A stretch of DNA of 59,432 nucleotides from NCBI GenBank assembly GCA_964352225.1, contig CAYGRM010000004.1, positions 1-59,432 on the forward strand. The letters are read 5' to 3'. Positions 33,903 through 43,559 of the stretch are shown piece by piece. This DNA is from CAJQQY01 sp964352225. GTDB taxonomy: Bacteria; Bacteroidota; Bacteroidia; Chitinophagales; Saprospiraceae. Position numbers and translations under genes: made by a program. Position 1 is the first letter of the stretch; each line of letters begins with the position of its first letter. Below the pieces are notes generated by a model. It saw only the letters and a program-made list of their open reading frames with translations, searched no databases and had not been told where the DNA came from.

Positions 33903-35441
33903 ATGAATAAAAAAGCGATTTGGGCGATTATTGGTCTTATGAGCGCAGCTATGATTGGAATTATATTGTTACAATTGTACTGGATCAATTTTAATATCAA
34001 ACTCAATGAACAACAATTCGATAGAAATGTAAAAGATGCCATCACGCAAGTTGCGGAAAGGTTAGAAGTCTGGGAAGACAATGCAACTTATGATAATGCT
34101 TTAAACCTACGAACCAATACTCCTACTTCATACTCTTCGGCTAGTATTCGAAAATCATTTCGCTCAGGAGAAGTTTTGGGAGATATATCAATGGGTCAAA
34201 ATTTTCGAAATGTACAATTAACCCCAACTTCGGTAAATCCACTTTCCATCAATAATGATTCTGGCTTTTCGCAATTTCAAGATAAAATGGAATATCAAAA
34301 AGTACAAAAGATGCTCAATTTGCATCCTTTAGAAGAGCGAATTAATTTGGAAGTTCTGCATGGATTACTGGAACAAGAATTAAGAAAGAAAAGAGGAATT
34401 GAAGCGGAATTTCAATATGGCGTTTTTTCTCATCAAAAAGGATCGTTCGTGATCAACAACGGCGCTTATGCGGTGATCAATGAAAATTTTAATTCTGCGG
34501 AAAGCATTGATAATGACTTATATAATTCAAGTTATAAAACCGAATTGTTCTCTAACTCCTATGCCTTGGAGTCACCAGGTTTACTGATGGTTCATTTTCC
34601 GAATCGAACGAGCGTAATTTGGAGTTCCTCATGGAAAACACTTTTGGCCTCGATTATTTTTACTGGTTTGATTTTGTTTTGTTTTTCCTATACCATTCTA
34701 GTCATTTTTGAACAAAAGAAAGTCTCAGAAATGAAAACGGATTTTATCAATAATATGACGCATGAATTTAAAACACCTATTGCGACAATTTCTTTAGCTG
34801 CGGACTCGATTACAAGTCCAATGATTTCTGGAAATGTTGATAAAGTGAAAAGATTTGCAGATATCATTCGCCAAGAAAATAAACGAATGAATAATCAAGT
34901 AGAAAAAGTTTTGCAAATGGCTTTGATTGATAAGCGCGAGTACAAACTCAAAATGTTGCAAATCAACTTACATGATATTATTAATCAAGCGGTGCAAAAC
35001 TCCAACTTACAAGTGGAGAAAAAAGATGGGAGAGTAGATACTCAATTTGAAGCAACGAATCCATATGTGTATGGTGATTTGACTCACGTTTCTAATATTA
35101 TCAATAATCTACTGGATAATGCTAATAAATATTCCCCTGAAAAACCTGAAATAACTGTTAGCACACGCAATGTAGCACAGGGAGTTGAAGTTATTATAGA
35201 GGACAAAGGAATTGGAATGAGTCGCGAAGCTTTGAAACATATTTTTGATAAGTTTTATCGAGTACATACAGGTAACCGACATGATGTCAAAGGGTTTGGA
35301 TTAGGATTGAGCTATGTAAAAGCGTTGATGGATGCCCATCGAGGACAAATAGATGTCAAAAGTGATTTGGGAAAAGGAAGTACGTTCGTTCTTACTTTTC
35401 CATATAATAGTGAACGCCAAAGCATTGATACTGATGATTAA
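33903..35441 (+). CDS. Sensor histidine kinase
   Basis: A 512-residue inner-membrane kinase: TM1 at about 7-29, a periplasmic sensor region of about 215 residues with no recognised fold, TM2 at about 246-268, then HisKA with the phospho-accepting H287 in NMTHEFKTP, and HATPase with N-box NNLLDNANKYS, G1 DKGIGMS and G2 GFGLGLSYVKA. It pairs with the response regulator 154 bp downstream. The long hairpin just before its start may affect expression. The signal sensed is unknown. Confidence 0.94.
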   Translation: MNKKAIWAIIGLMSAAMIGIILLQLYWINFNIKLNEQQFDRNVKDAITQVAERLEVWEDNATYDNALNLRTNTPTSYSSASIRKSFRSGEVLGDISMGQNFRNVQLTPTSVNPLSINNDSGFSQFQDKMEYQKVQKMLNLHPLEERINLEVLHGLLEQELRKKRGIEAEFQYGVFSHQKGSFVINNGAYAVINENFNSAESIDNDLYNSSYKTELFSNSYALESPGLLMVHFPNRTSVIWSSSWKTLLASIIFTGLILFCFSYTILVIFEQKKVSEMKTDFINNMTHEFKTPIATISLAADSITSPMISGNVDKVKRFADIIRQENKRMNNQVEKVLQMALIDKREYKLKMLQINLHDIINQAVQNSNLQVEKKDGRVDTQFEATNPYVYGDLTHVSNIINNLLDNANKYSPEKPEITVSTRNVAQGVEVIIEDKGIGMSREALKHIFDKFYRVHTGNRHDVKGFGLGLSYVKALMDAHRGQIDVKSDLGKGSTFVLTFPYNSERQSIDTDD

Positions 35442-35595
35442 TTTCTTTTAATAATTTCGCTTTGACTATTGAACACGAACTGATTTATCCTTAACTTTAA
35501 CATATGTTAAGATAATTATTTAAAACAGAATGAAACGTCGATTTTTTGTCGGCATTAACTAAAACATCCTATTTTTTGGAATAAAAAATTTACTA

Positions 35596-36327
35596 ATGAC
35601 TGCAGCAAACAATCGAATATTACTAGTTGAAGATGATCGAAATTTCGGAGATGTATTGCGTTCTTATTTAGAGATGCATGACTATAATGTTACTTTAGCA
35701 ACTGATGGAGAAGCGGGTTTGGAAAGTTATAATAAAGGCGAATACGACCTTGGTATCTTTGATGTGATGATGCCTAAAAAAGATGGTTTTACCTTGGCAA
35801 AAGAAATTAGAGAAAAAGATAAAGAAATGCCAATCATTTTTTTGACTGCTAAAACAATGAAAGATGATGTGCTTCAAGGTTTCAAAATTGGTGCAGATGA
35901 TTATATCACTAAACCATTTAACTCTGAAGAATTATTATATCGAATCCAAGCAATCTTAAAAAGAAGTCAAGCGAAGGAAGATCCTAGGGAAGAGATTAAA
36001 GAGTTTGAAATAGGAAATTATCATTTCAATTTTCCATTAAGAATTTTGACTTTTAGCAATGGCGCAGGGGAGGATAGTAAAAATAAATTATCTCCGAAAG
36101 AAGCTCAATTACTTCGAATGTTCTGTATGTATAAAAATGATATTTTGCCACGGTCTGAAGCATTGACTAAAATATGGTCTGAAGATAATTATTTTACTGC
36201 TCGAAGTATGGACGTGTTTGTAACTAAGTTAAGAAAATATTTAGCAGCTGATCCTAATATTGAAATTGTCAATATTCATGGAAATGGATTTCAACTTTTA
36301 GTTAGAAATAGTGAAGAAGCTTCCTAA
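35596..36327 (+). CDS. OmpR-family response regulator
   Basis: A 243-residue two-component regulator. The receiver domain (about 6-120) has the acidic pair in VEDD, the phospho-acceptor D56 in FDVMMP and K106 in TKPF. The C-terminal winged helix (about 140-238, LSPKEAQLLRMFC… SMDVFVTKLRKYL) is of the OmpR/PhoB type and also like Bacteroidota RprY. It is encoded after its likely partner kinase on the same strand with a 154-bp gap. A terminator follows at 36362. Confidence 0.95.
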   Translation: MTAANNRILLVEDDRNFGDVLRSYLEMHDYNVTLATDGEAGLESYNKGEYDLGIFDVMMPKKDGFTLAKEIREKDKEMPIIFLTAKTMKDDVLQGFKIGADDYITKPFNSEELLYRIQAILKRSQAKEDPREEIKEFEIGNYHFNFPLRILTFSNGAGEDSKNKLSPKEAQLLRMFCMYKNDILPRSEALTKIWSEDNYFTARSMDVFVTKLRKYLAADPNIEIVNIHGNGFQLLVRNSEEAS

Positions 36328-36361
36328 GCAAAAATAAATAAGAAGGTATAATCCTTTCGAG

Positions 36362-36396
36362 AGGACAAAAATCTGAATTTGATTTTTGTCCTTTTG
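36362..36396 (+). terminator. Terminator after the response-regulator gene
   Basis: AGGACAAAAATC pairs with GATTTTTGTCCT around TGAATTT, followed by TTTGTTTTTT. Confidence 0.9.
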
Positions 36397-36414
36397 TTTT
36401 TTACTTTTGGAAAT

Positions 36415-36535
36415 AGACCGCTTCGCTGTCAGAGGTCAGATCATCGCCTTTGGCGACTGTCAGAGGTCAGACTGACGATTAGAGTTTTGACTAACGGCTG
36501 ATTTAATATTAAACCTCTGACAGCGAAGCGATCTA
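36415..36535. repeat. Inverted repeat with internal direct repeats upstream of ruvC
   Basis: GACCGCTTCGCTGTCAGAGG at the left is answered by CCTCTGACAGCGAAGCGATC at the right. Between them CTGTCAGAGGTCAGA is present twice (about 36426 and 36458) and TCATCGCC/GGCGA forms a small hairpin. This 120-bp element has the look of a dispersed palindromic repeat and ends 30 bp before the ruvC start, so it may contain or displace its promoter. Confidence 0.75.
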
Positions 36536-36564
36536 ATTTCATAACAAACTAATTACATTTTATT

Positions 36565-37122
36565 TTGAAGAATCAAGTAAAGCGAATTTTGGGAGTCGAT
36601 CCAGGAACTAATTACTTAGGGTATGCGGTAATTGAGACTAAGAAAAATAAAATTAGTTTGTTGACTATTGGGGTAGTATCGATGAAGCACCTTGGGTCTC
36701 ACCAATTAAAGTTGAAAAAAATTTTTGAACGATTACAAGAGATTATTCGAGGATACAACCCTGATCACATGGCTGTGGAAGCTCCCTTTTATGGGAAAAA
36801 TGTACAATCCATGTTGAAGTTAGGAAGGGCACAGGGCGTTGCCATTGCCGCTGCAATTACGATGGATGTGGAAATGACGGAGTATGCTCCAAAGAAAATC
36901 AAGCAATCTGTAACTGGAAATGGAAATGCCTCAAAAGAGCAAGTTGCTGCAATGCTTGTCAATATATTAGATCAAAAATTAGATACAGAATATTTAGATT
37001 CGACTGATGCTTTAGCGGCAGCTATCTGTCATCATTACCAATCAAGCAGTATTTTGGGTGGAGGAAAAAAACATAGCGGCTGGGCTAGTTTTATTAAAGA
37101 CAATCCCAATCGGATTAAATAA
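36565..37122 (+). CDS. ruvC: Holliday junction resolvase RuvC
   Basis: A 185-residue endonuclease that cuts four-way DNA junctions with RuvAB. The acidic catalytic residues are visible: D12 in LGVDPGTNYLGY, Glu in AVEAPFYG, and the Asp pair in DSTDALAAAICHH. The start is TTG at 36565; no ATG lies between it and the first beta strand. A C-terminal tail of about 20 residues extends past the usual end. ruvA and ruvB are not in the window. A shared terminator at 37141-37174 lies between it and the convergent HIT gene. Confidence 0.96.
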   Translation: MKNQVKRILGVDPGTNYLGYAVIETKKNKISLLTIGVVSMKHLGSHQLKLKKIFERLQEIIRGYNPDHMAVEAPFYGKNVQSMLKLGRAQGVAIAAAITMDVEMTEYAPKKIKQSVTGNGNASKEQVAAMLVNILDQKLDTEYLDSTDALAAAICHHYQSSSILGGGKKHSGWASFIKDNPNRIK

Positions 37123-37140
37123 TTTGATCTAGCCTAGAAT

Positions 37141-37174
37141 AAAAAAAGCAGAACTTAATAGTTCTGCTTTTTTT
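37141..37174. terminator. Bidirectional terminator between ruvC and the HIT gene
   Basis: AAAAAAAGCAGAAC pairs perfectly with GTTCTGCTTTTTTT around TTAATA and can serve both convergent genes. Confidence 0.92.
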
Positions 37175-37176
37175 AT

Positions 37177-37563
37177 TTATTCAAAATTCTCTCTAATTCT
37201 TTCGGCAATTTTAGCTAATTCGTCCTGTGAGTATTTTGGTTTTTTCTTTGGAAAAAAATGCTTCACAATTGGAATCAAATGAACATGAGCATGAGGCACT
37301 TCTAAACCTTCGACTAATATTCCTACTCGTTTACATGGAACTGCTTTTTCGACAGCATGTGCTACTTTTTTTGAAAAAGCCATTAGGCCTTCGTAAGTTT
37401 TACTATCCAAATCAAAAATATAATCTACTTCCTTTTTAGGAATTACTAAGGTGTGTCCCTCTTCCCATGGATTAATATCTAAAAAGGCAAAGTAGTTTTC
37501 TGACTCTGCAATTTTATGACATGGAATTTCACCGTTAATTATTTTAGTAAAAATACTTGCCAT
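37177..37563 (-). CDS. HIT-family nucleotide-binding protein
   Basis: A 128-residue protein of the histidine triad family, HINT/Fhit-like. The triad is H91, H93 and H95 in HAHVHLIPI; the N-terminal segment IFTKIINGEIPCHKI is typical. These enzymes hydrolyse nucleoside phosphoramidates or dinucleotides; the natural substrate is not predictable. It starts 2 bp after the greA stop on the same strand, so the two are surely one transcript. Confidence 0.94.
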   Translation of the reverse strand: MASIFTKIINGEIPCHKIAESENYFAFLDINPWEEGHTLVIPKKEVDYIFDLDSKTYEGLMAFSKKVAHAVEKAVPCKRVGILVEGLEVPHAHVHLIPIVKHFFPKKKPKYSQDELAKIAERIRENFE

Positions 37564-37565
37564 AG

Positions 37566-38036
37566 CTAAAATGAGATTTCTAAAATTTCAAATTTGATAA
37601 TTCCTCCTGGGGTTTGTATTTCAGCTATTTCTCCAACAGCTTTCCCCAAAAGACCTAAACCAATAGGAGAGCTGACGGATATTTTTTTGAGTTTCAGATC
37701 TGCCTCAGATTGAGAAACTAGCTGGTAAGTAATTTCTTTATTGACTTGCAAGTTTTTCATTCTAACTTTTGAAAGTACAACTACTTTTGAATTATCCAAT
37801 TGACTAGCATCTAATACTCGAGCGTTAGACATCTCTTTTTCTAAGTTGTTTATTTTCAACTCAAGGAGACCTTGTGCATCTTTTGCAGCATCATATTCTG
37901 CATTCTCAGAAAGATCACCTTTCTCCCTTGCCTCAGCAATTGCAGCTGCAGCGTTTTGTCTTCCAACTGATTTAAGCTCTTCTAATTCTGCTTGTAGTCT
38001 ATCGTATCCTTCCTGAGTTAGGTAATTATATTTCAT
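37566..38036 (-). CDS. greA: Transcription elongation factor GreA
   Basis: A 156-residue factor that rescues stalled RNA polymerase by stimulating transcript cleavage. The N-terminal coiled coil (about 5-75) carries the acidic tip DLSENAEYDAAKDAQ; the C-terminal FKBP-like domain (about 80-156) contains SPIGLGLLGKAVGE. Length and motifs are standard. It is the first gene of a two-gene unit with the HIT protein. Confidence 0.97.
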   Translation of the reverse strand: MKYNYLTQEGYDRLQAELEELKSVGRQNAAAAIAEAREKGDLSENAEYDAAKDAQGLLELKINNLEKEMSNARVLDASQLDNSKVVVLSKVRMKNLQVNKEITYQLVSQSEADLKLKKISVSSPIGLGLLGKAVGEIAEIQTPGGIIKFEILEISF

Positions 38037-38138
38037 AATAAATTTTTAAATTAATTAAACGCTTCGCGAGATTTAGGTGAGAAAAGAACAACATGAGTTT
38101 GTTTAAATGAGTTCATTCCCGCGCTTGATAAATAAAAA

Positions 38139-38177
38139 ACAAGAACGTTTCTATCTGGTAGATAGAAACGTTCTTGT
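38139..38177 (-). terminator. Terminator of the receptor/secreted-protein/PorV-like cluster
   Basis: ACAAGAACGTTTCTATC pairs perfectly with GATAGAAACGTTCTTGT around TGGTA. The plus-strand AATAAAAA before it becomes a U-run on the minus strand, so it ends the transcript of the gene at 38244-39293. Confidence 0.88.
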
Positions 38178-38243
38178 GATGAACTTTGCTTAAATATAGT
38201 AAAAATCAAGCAAATAAAAAAAATATTTGAAGGATCCTATTTT

Positions 38244-39293
38244 CTAGAATCCTAATCTTACTGCTATGTTGTGCGTTCCACCCCATGGATTTGAAGTTCT
38301 GAATGCATAATCAATACCAAAAGTAGTATTTGAATTCTTACTAACTGGTACCTGAATTGATAATCCTCCAGCGATGCCAGTATAAACATTTCTTTCATCA
38401 GGTGCATCACTTTGACCTAAGTCATATTTGTATCCACCTCTCAACATGAATTTATCATTGAAAGCATATTCAATACCTGCTCCAAGTTGATCTCTTGAAA
38501 ATGAATTAGAGGTAAAATTAGATACTGCTGTAATTCTATTCTTATCTCCTAAAATAAAATCATAAGATACTCCAATATTCAGAACTGAAGGCAACTCAAA
38601 AGCTGCTGGTCTTTGCTCATAAGATAATTGGTAAGTTGAATTAGGTACACTCAATTGTTGAGATAAACCTTGTCCTCCAAAACTCATCGGAGAGCCAACG
38701 TTTCTTAATGATAACCCTAATTTAAAATTATCTTGAGGTCCAGAAACATACTGCACACCTGCATCGAGTGCAAAACCAAATGCATTTAAGTCTGCTGTAC
38801 TTTCAGAAATTGCTCGGAACAAAATTCCTACAGAAATTTTATTTTCAAAAATATGTCCGTAGCCAAGTCCTAAATTGAAAAAGTTAGGAGAAAACGTACC
38901 ACCTGTTCCTTCTGGAGAATTTTCAGTTGTGATTGGAATATCTCCAAAATCAAGCGCCATCAGACTTAATCCAAATGTTCCATTTTTTCCAACTTTTTGA
39001 GCTAGTCCAAATGCATTCATTTTAATATCAGTCCCTTCCAAATATCTAGCATGGCTAATAAGAACTTCTGTTCCTTTTACTCTCGAAAGACCTGCAACAT
39101 TTAACCGCATTGCTTCTACTCCACTTACAAACGATGTACTCATAGTATGAAGTCCTGCTGAGCGTGCCCATGGATTCATTAAAAGTTCGTAAGCACCTGC
39201 TTCTCCTTGTCGATCAGGATTTCCTGCAAAAGCTGTTTGGCACATGGTAATTGACAAAACAGCTATAAATAGGATGTAAATAATTTTATTCAT
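38244..39293 (-). CDS. PorV/PorQ-family outer-membrane barrel protein
   Basis: A 349-residue barrel with a signal peptide (residues 1-23, ending AFA). The mature N-terminus (GEAGAYELLMNPWARSAGLH… GVEAMRLNVAGLSRVKGTEV) has the pattern of the PorV/PorQ/UPF0164 family: a short conserved 'NPAG'-like plug segment and about 14 strands, ending in AVRLGF with terminal Phe. PorV itself shuttles T9SS cargo to the attachment complex. This copy is the last gene in a cluster with a TonB-dependent receptor and a large secreted protein, so it may be a partner specific to that cargo (inference). The canonical PorV may lie elsewhere. Confidence 0.86.
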   Translation of the reverse strand: MNKIIYILFIAVLSITMCQTAFAGNPDRQGEAGAYELLMNPWARSAGLHTMSTSFVSGVEAMRLNVAGLSRVKGTEVLISHARYLEGTDIKMNAFGLAQKVGKNGTFGLSLMALDFGDIPITTENSPEGTGGTFSPNFFNLGLGYGHIFENKISVGILFRAISESTADLNAFGFALDAGVQYVSGPQDNFKLGLSLRNVGSPMSFGGQGLSQQLSVPNSTYQLSYEQRPAAFELPSVLNIGVSYDFILGDKNRITAVSNFTSNSFSRDQLGAGIEYAFNDKFMLRGGYKYDLGQSDAPDERNVYTGIAGGLSIQVPVSKNSNTTFGIDYAFRTSNPWGGTHNIAVRLGF

Positions 39294-39327
39294 AATTAAA
39301 TTATAGTCTAATTTTTTTGAAATAAAA

Positions 39328-39366
39328 ACAAGGAAAATTGGTTCGCTAAAACCAACCTTCCTTGTA
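39328..39366 (-). terminator. Intercistronic hairpin before the PorV-like gene
   Basis: ACAAGGAA…TTGGTT pairs with AACCAA…TTCCTTGT around CGCTAA, with one mismatch. On the minus strand it is followed by TGTTTTTATTT, so it may attenuate read-through from the 1,360-residue gene into the PorV-like gene, 73 bp apart. Confidence 0.65.
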
Positions 39367-39374
39367 ATTTAATT

Positions 39375-42300
39375 TTATAATCCTGATGGATCGAATTTTC
39401 TAGCTACACCAAACCACTTAATCACTCGTTCACCCAATCCGTCGGCATCTATATGGATTAGATACACTCCACTTGCTACAGGAATACCTTTGTTATTTTT
39501 CAGATCCCATTCTAGTGCCGGAGATACCTGAGTAGTATTAATTCCTGAACTTGGTCTATCCAATGTAACATTAACTCCTAATTCATCTCTCTCGTATTGT
39601 CTAATAAATTTCCCATCTAATGAATAAATCGTAACTGTACTCTTCGCAGGAAGGTTAGTTATTTTTACGGTATTAGCGAATTGAGAAATTTCATAAGCAG
39701 AGTATCCATAGTATGGATTAGGAACTACATTAATGTTATCTAATGCAGTTTCAGCAATTGATCCTGCTACTACATCGGTAGCAGCTTGTCCTTCCAATTT
39801 GAATCTATAAGTTGGATAACCTTGGAAGTCATTAGTTCCTACTTCCACTTGATAAGGATTATCTACTCTCAGTTGTATTCTTAAATCGGTAGGAATTAAT
39901 CCATCACCAATAGAGTTTAAACTAGATCCTTCATTTAAGACAGGCATAGTAGTCCAACTAATTTCTGCTAATGCTTTACGTACATCATTGACACCACCTT
40001 CTAATCTAGTTTTCAATTCAGCACACTCATCATACTTTTGTTTAGTTACATAAATAAAGTGCTGACCTCCCATAATAATATTATATGGGAATGGTGCTCC
40101 ATTAAATGCTATTTCACTAGTAGGATTCCAGATCATATCTCTACCATTAGCTTCGTAGTTCTCTGCAGCAAATCCTTCTGGGTAATATGTTGAATTTTCT
40201 CCAAAGAAAATATTCAAACGCTCACCTGTTTCTTGGTCAATTGCATATCCAGGGAAATACCCCATACCTGTAGTTGAAGGATCAGAATCATCTTCGACAC
40301 CTTCTTTATTTACTGATTGACCTTGTCGTAATTCAATATTTCTTGCATTACCTTCCGTTTCGAGTTCAAGTCCTCCATTTGCTATTGGATTATAATATTC
40401 AGGTGCTGCAGTTTCTACTACGATACATCTACTCCAAAGATCTTTATTACTAGTGAATACAATATCAACATTGTTTAAAGTTTCAAGTTTATTTTGACCT
40501 CTAACAACACCTGAAATAGCAGGCTGTCTTAACGCTGGAGTAAACCAATATTGACCAACAGTTTGATCTGGATCTGCAAAGACATTTAATATATAAGGAG
40601 TAAATGCTCCAAATGAACTAAATGCTTGATCTGGATCTAAAAGAGTTGCATTAGGATCTACTTCATTTCCTTCCTCTGTTTGTATATAGTTGAAAGGCGT
40701 AGGTCCATCAGCTATATAAGAAAACCAATTATCACTTGCAGCATAGATTTCTTCATATCCAATTGTACCGTTTGACTCATCTGCTTTATCTCCCACATCA
40801 TCAGTCTGGCCAACTTTGATTGAAATTCCATATTCTTTCAAAATCTGTTCATTCAATCTTTCAATTGTTTGTTCAGAATAAATTGGAGCAGTAGGATCTG
40901 AAAGGTTAGTCAATTGCCAATACATTTCAGAATCAAGATCATCATTTCCATCATTATTTCCATTAAGATCAGTAAACGTTAATTGGAATTCACCATCTAC
41001 TACTTCTAGTGGGTTAATAATTTTAACATTGATTGGAGATCTTCCTGGTTGATATACCAATTCACCAGTAGATGATCCTGCAAGAATTTCCGCTTCTGTT
41101 TCAGGAGAAATGGCTACATTATTTTCACCAACTCCAACACCATCAATTCTAGTAACGATTGGTCCGTCTCCATAACCAGAATTTAAGTTTTTATAAACGA
41201 TTGGTCGCGGAATAACGGTGTATGATGTTGCATTACCATCCCCAATATTTCTACGTCCTTCGAGGTATGGTCTTCTTTGTCCCACTACTAATCCTGGATC
41301 AAATTGCTCGTAATTATTATAAGCATAAGCAACTACCGTAAAGTAATATTTCTTATGGTTAATCAATTTATTATTTCCATCAGCAAATTGATCTGTGGTT
41401 ATACTAAATGTATGAGAAATACCATTTTCTAAAACACCTTCATTTTCTAATGTAGGAATCCAAATTGGTTTGGTTGGATCACTTGGATTAAATTCTGAAG
41501 ACCAGTTATATATTCTTGATATTCCATTTTTGATATCTACAGAAGTTACCAATCGTGCTTTATCAGGATTCGTATTAAACTCTGCAGGACTTACATTTGG
41601 CTCAGTTAATTGGTAAATTCTATATCCTTCAAATTTGTAAGATCTAACTTCCTCTGGTAGTAGAGTCGGAGCTTGTAAATCAATCTCAGAATAACCCTCT
41701 CCAGAATTATTAGTAGATAATTCATCGCCATTAGTTAAGATCATAACAATCTCTTTATTTAATTCAACGAAATCTACATCTGGTGCATCTGGCCCATCCG
41801 TGATATCAAAACAGTTATCAAATAAAGCCTGCGCAATATCATCTGCTGATAATAATGGTGAAATATTTGGACATGAGTGAGCTACGTCTGGTACCCAAAC
41901 AACTCCAACAATCAACTCATTAACAGCTTGAGAAATCAAGGTAAATGGTCCTGATGCTTGAAGTGTTCTTCTATCTCCAAAAGGCAAATTCTCTGTACAC
42001 ATTGACCATCCTGCTGGATCATCCGGAGCATCTGGGAAAGCATATTTCACAATCTCTCCACCTGAGTTAAATCCATCTCCTCCAAAAGTTAATGGAGCAC
42101 CATTAGGCCACGAACCTGAAATCAAGTTATAAAATTCTGCTGGTAAAGAAGGGTCAGTAGTTCCTGGAGAAGGATTACCTACACCTGCATTATTATAATA
42201 TGTGAAAGATGACATTCCTAAAGGAACTAGTACATCTGCAGGTTCTCCATTTTCTGGATTTCTTAAAATTGAATCCACACCATACACTTTAGGTGCATTA

Positions 42301-43457
42301 GGTCCTCTAAAGTAATCAATTCCTAATAATGGAATCTTATCACAATAAGTAGCAACACCTCCAGGACATTGACATCCAGTTTGTCCATCTAATGCATCTT
42401 CATTATATACATATGCTAAACTTCTTGTTGTATCACTTCCAATATAATCATCTGTATAACATCCTAAATCTGGATCTACCCAAACAGCAAAGAAGCAACT
42501 GTCAATCGGATCTTGTGCACGATTAATCAATTTATATCTTTGGAAAGTCATATCATTGATCTCATCATTAGTTCTCCATGCAAATGACTGAACTTGAACT
42601 TCCATTCTAATTGCATCTCCACCTGAAGCTGTGTGGTTTCCACCAGCATCATTATAAATCCAAAAATACATTTCATCTGCATACTGTGCTTGCTTGATCG
42701 ATTCAACTTCACAGTTAGTAATGTCAATTCTTGGAAAATCTCCTAAGTGTGGTTCATATACATCAATCTCGTTTGGAATATTATCCGTTGGATCATCATT
42801 ATCAAAAAAGAACCCAAACCCTTGAGAACTTGTAGACTCATCTGGTAAATCAAACCCATGCACATCAAAGAAAAAATCATTTCCTCTGGCAGGCCATCCT
42901 AAAACATCAGCAGGAATTTCTCCTGGCTCAAGTTCAGTTCTTCCTTCCGCTTTTGCGATTTCCCAATTTTTGATATGAAGCGCAATATTCTCACCTAACA
43001 CTTTAAAGTGTTTATTCCAATTAGCACAAGTATCAAATCCAACTGTACCTACATCTGTAAGTGGTCCAGGGAAAAAATCATTACTTGTTCCACTTCGGTA
43101 ATCTACCGCCGCCATTTTCAAAACTGGATTATCCGGCAAACCGGTAAACCCACCAATCCAAACGGCTCCAGCAAAAATAGAAGATACCTCTGGCAAACCT
43201 GGTTCTACTTTTGGAACTACATATTGTCCATCATTCAAATCCCACCAGATATCTCCACCATTTAATAACATAGCTCTTACATTATTAATGGATTGAATAA
43301 CTTTGGATGTACCTTGGGCACAGTCCATTCTTAATGTCGCTGTGGTATTAGAAGTATTAGCATTTTTCCCATGCACATTTGGATTGATGTGCGCATAAGA
43401 AAAGGACCATATTCCTAACAACAGAGCCACAGAAAGTAAATATTTTAAATTACGCAT
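39375..43457 (-). CDS. Large secreted protein of the TonB-receptor/PorV-like cluster
   Basis: A 1,360-residue protein with a signal peptide (1-22, ending SYA). A conserved-looking N-terminal region (about 55-130: NNVRAMLLNGGDIWWDLNDG, SSIFAGAVWIGGF, YRSGTSNDFFPGPL) is known to me from many Bacteroidota secreted proteins of unknown role. It has several Cys pairs (about 150-380), a fibronectin-like stretch at about 600-740 (YKFEGYRIYQLTEP… YYFTVVAYAYNNYE), and a C-terminal FlgD/T9SS-like beta domain (about 1255-1350: VVPNPYYGYSAYEIS, VTIYSLDGKFIRQYERD, IPVASGVYLIHIDA) ending in WFGVARKFDPSGL instead of a normal type A end. It should lie outside the cell, possibly as a lid or extension of the receptor encoded before it. 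Confidence 0.85.
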   Translation of the reverse strand: MRNLKYLLSVALLLGIWSFSYAHINPNVHGKNANTSNTTATLRMDCAQGTSKVIQSINNVRAMLLNGGDIWWDLNDGQYVVPKVEPGLPEVSSIFAGAVWIGGFTGLPDNPVLKMAAVDYRSGTSNDFFPGPLTDVGTVGFDTCANWNKHFKVLGENIALHIKNWEIAKAEGRTELEPGEIPADVLGWPARGNDFFFDVHGFDLPDESTSSQGFGFFFDNDDPTDNIPNEIDVYEPHLGDFPRIDITNCEVESIKQAQYADEMYFWIYNDAGGNHTASGGDAIRMEVQVQSFAWRTNDEINDMTFQRYKLINRAQDPIDSCFFAVWVDPDLGCYTDDYIGSDTTRSLAYVYNEDALDGQTGCQCPGGVATYCDKIPLLGIDYFRGPNAPKVYGVDSILRNPENGEPADVLVPLGMSSFTYYNNAGVGNPSPGTTDPSLPAEFYNLISGSWPNGAPLTFGGDGFNSGGEIVKYAFPDAPDDPAGWSMCTENLPFGDRRTLQASGPFTLISQAVNELIVGVVWVPDVAHSCPNISPLLSADDIAQALFDNCFDITDGPDAPDVDFVELNKEIVMILTNGDELSTNNSGEGYSEIDLQAPTLLPEEVRSYKFEGYRIYQLTEPNVSPAEFNTNPDKARLVTSVDIKNGISRIYNWSSEFNPSDPTKPIWIPTLENEGVLENGISHTFSITTDQFADGNNKLINHKKYYFTVVAYAYNNYEQFDPGLVVGQRRPYLEGRRNIGDGNATSYTVIPRPIVYKNLNSGYGDGPIVTRIDGVGVGENNVAISPETEAEILAGSSTGELVYQPGRSPINVKIINPLEVVDGEFQLTFTDLNGNNDGNDDLDSEMYWQLTNLSDPTAPIYSEQTIERLNEQILKEYGISIKVGQTDDVGDKADESNGTIGYEEIYAASDNWFSYIADGPTPFNYIQTEEGNEVDPNATLLDPDQAFSSFGAFTPYILNVFADPDQTVGQYWFTPALRQPAISGVVRGQNKLETLNNVDIVFTSNKDLWSRCIVVETAAPEYYNPIANGGLELETEGNARNIELRQGQSVNKEGVEDDSDPSTTGMGYFPGYAIDQETGERLNIFFGENSTYYPEGFAAENYEANGRDMIWNPTSEIAFNGAPFPYNIIMGGQHFIYVTKQKYDECAELKTRLEGGVNDVRKALAEISWTTMPVLNEGSSLNSIGDGLIPTDLRIQLRVDNPYQVEVGTNDFQGYPTYRFKLEGQAATDVVAGSIAETALDNINVVPNPYYGYSAYEISQFANTVKITNLPAKSTVTIYSLDGKFIRQYERDELGVNVTLDRPSSGINTTQVSPALEWDLKNNKGIPVASGVYLIHIDADGLGERVIKWFGVARKFDPSGL

Positions 43458-43503
43458 GACTATATTTTTTTACGTTTATAATTCTTTGTTAATTATTGAG
43501 ATA

Positions 43504-43545
43504 AGTTCTGTAGTCGATTAATTTTATTTAATCAACTACAGAACT
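43504..43545 (-). terminator. Intercistronic hairpin after the TonB-receptor gene
   Basis: AGTTCTGTAGT…GATTA pairs with TAATC…ACTACAGAACT around ATTTTATT with one mismatch. It has no good U-run on the minus strand, so a role in mRNA stability or partial termination is more likely than full termination. Confidence 0.6.
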
Positions 43546-43559
43546 GTTTTATCTTTTTA

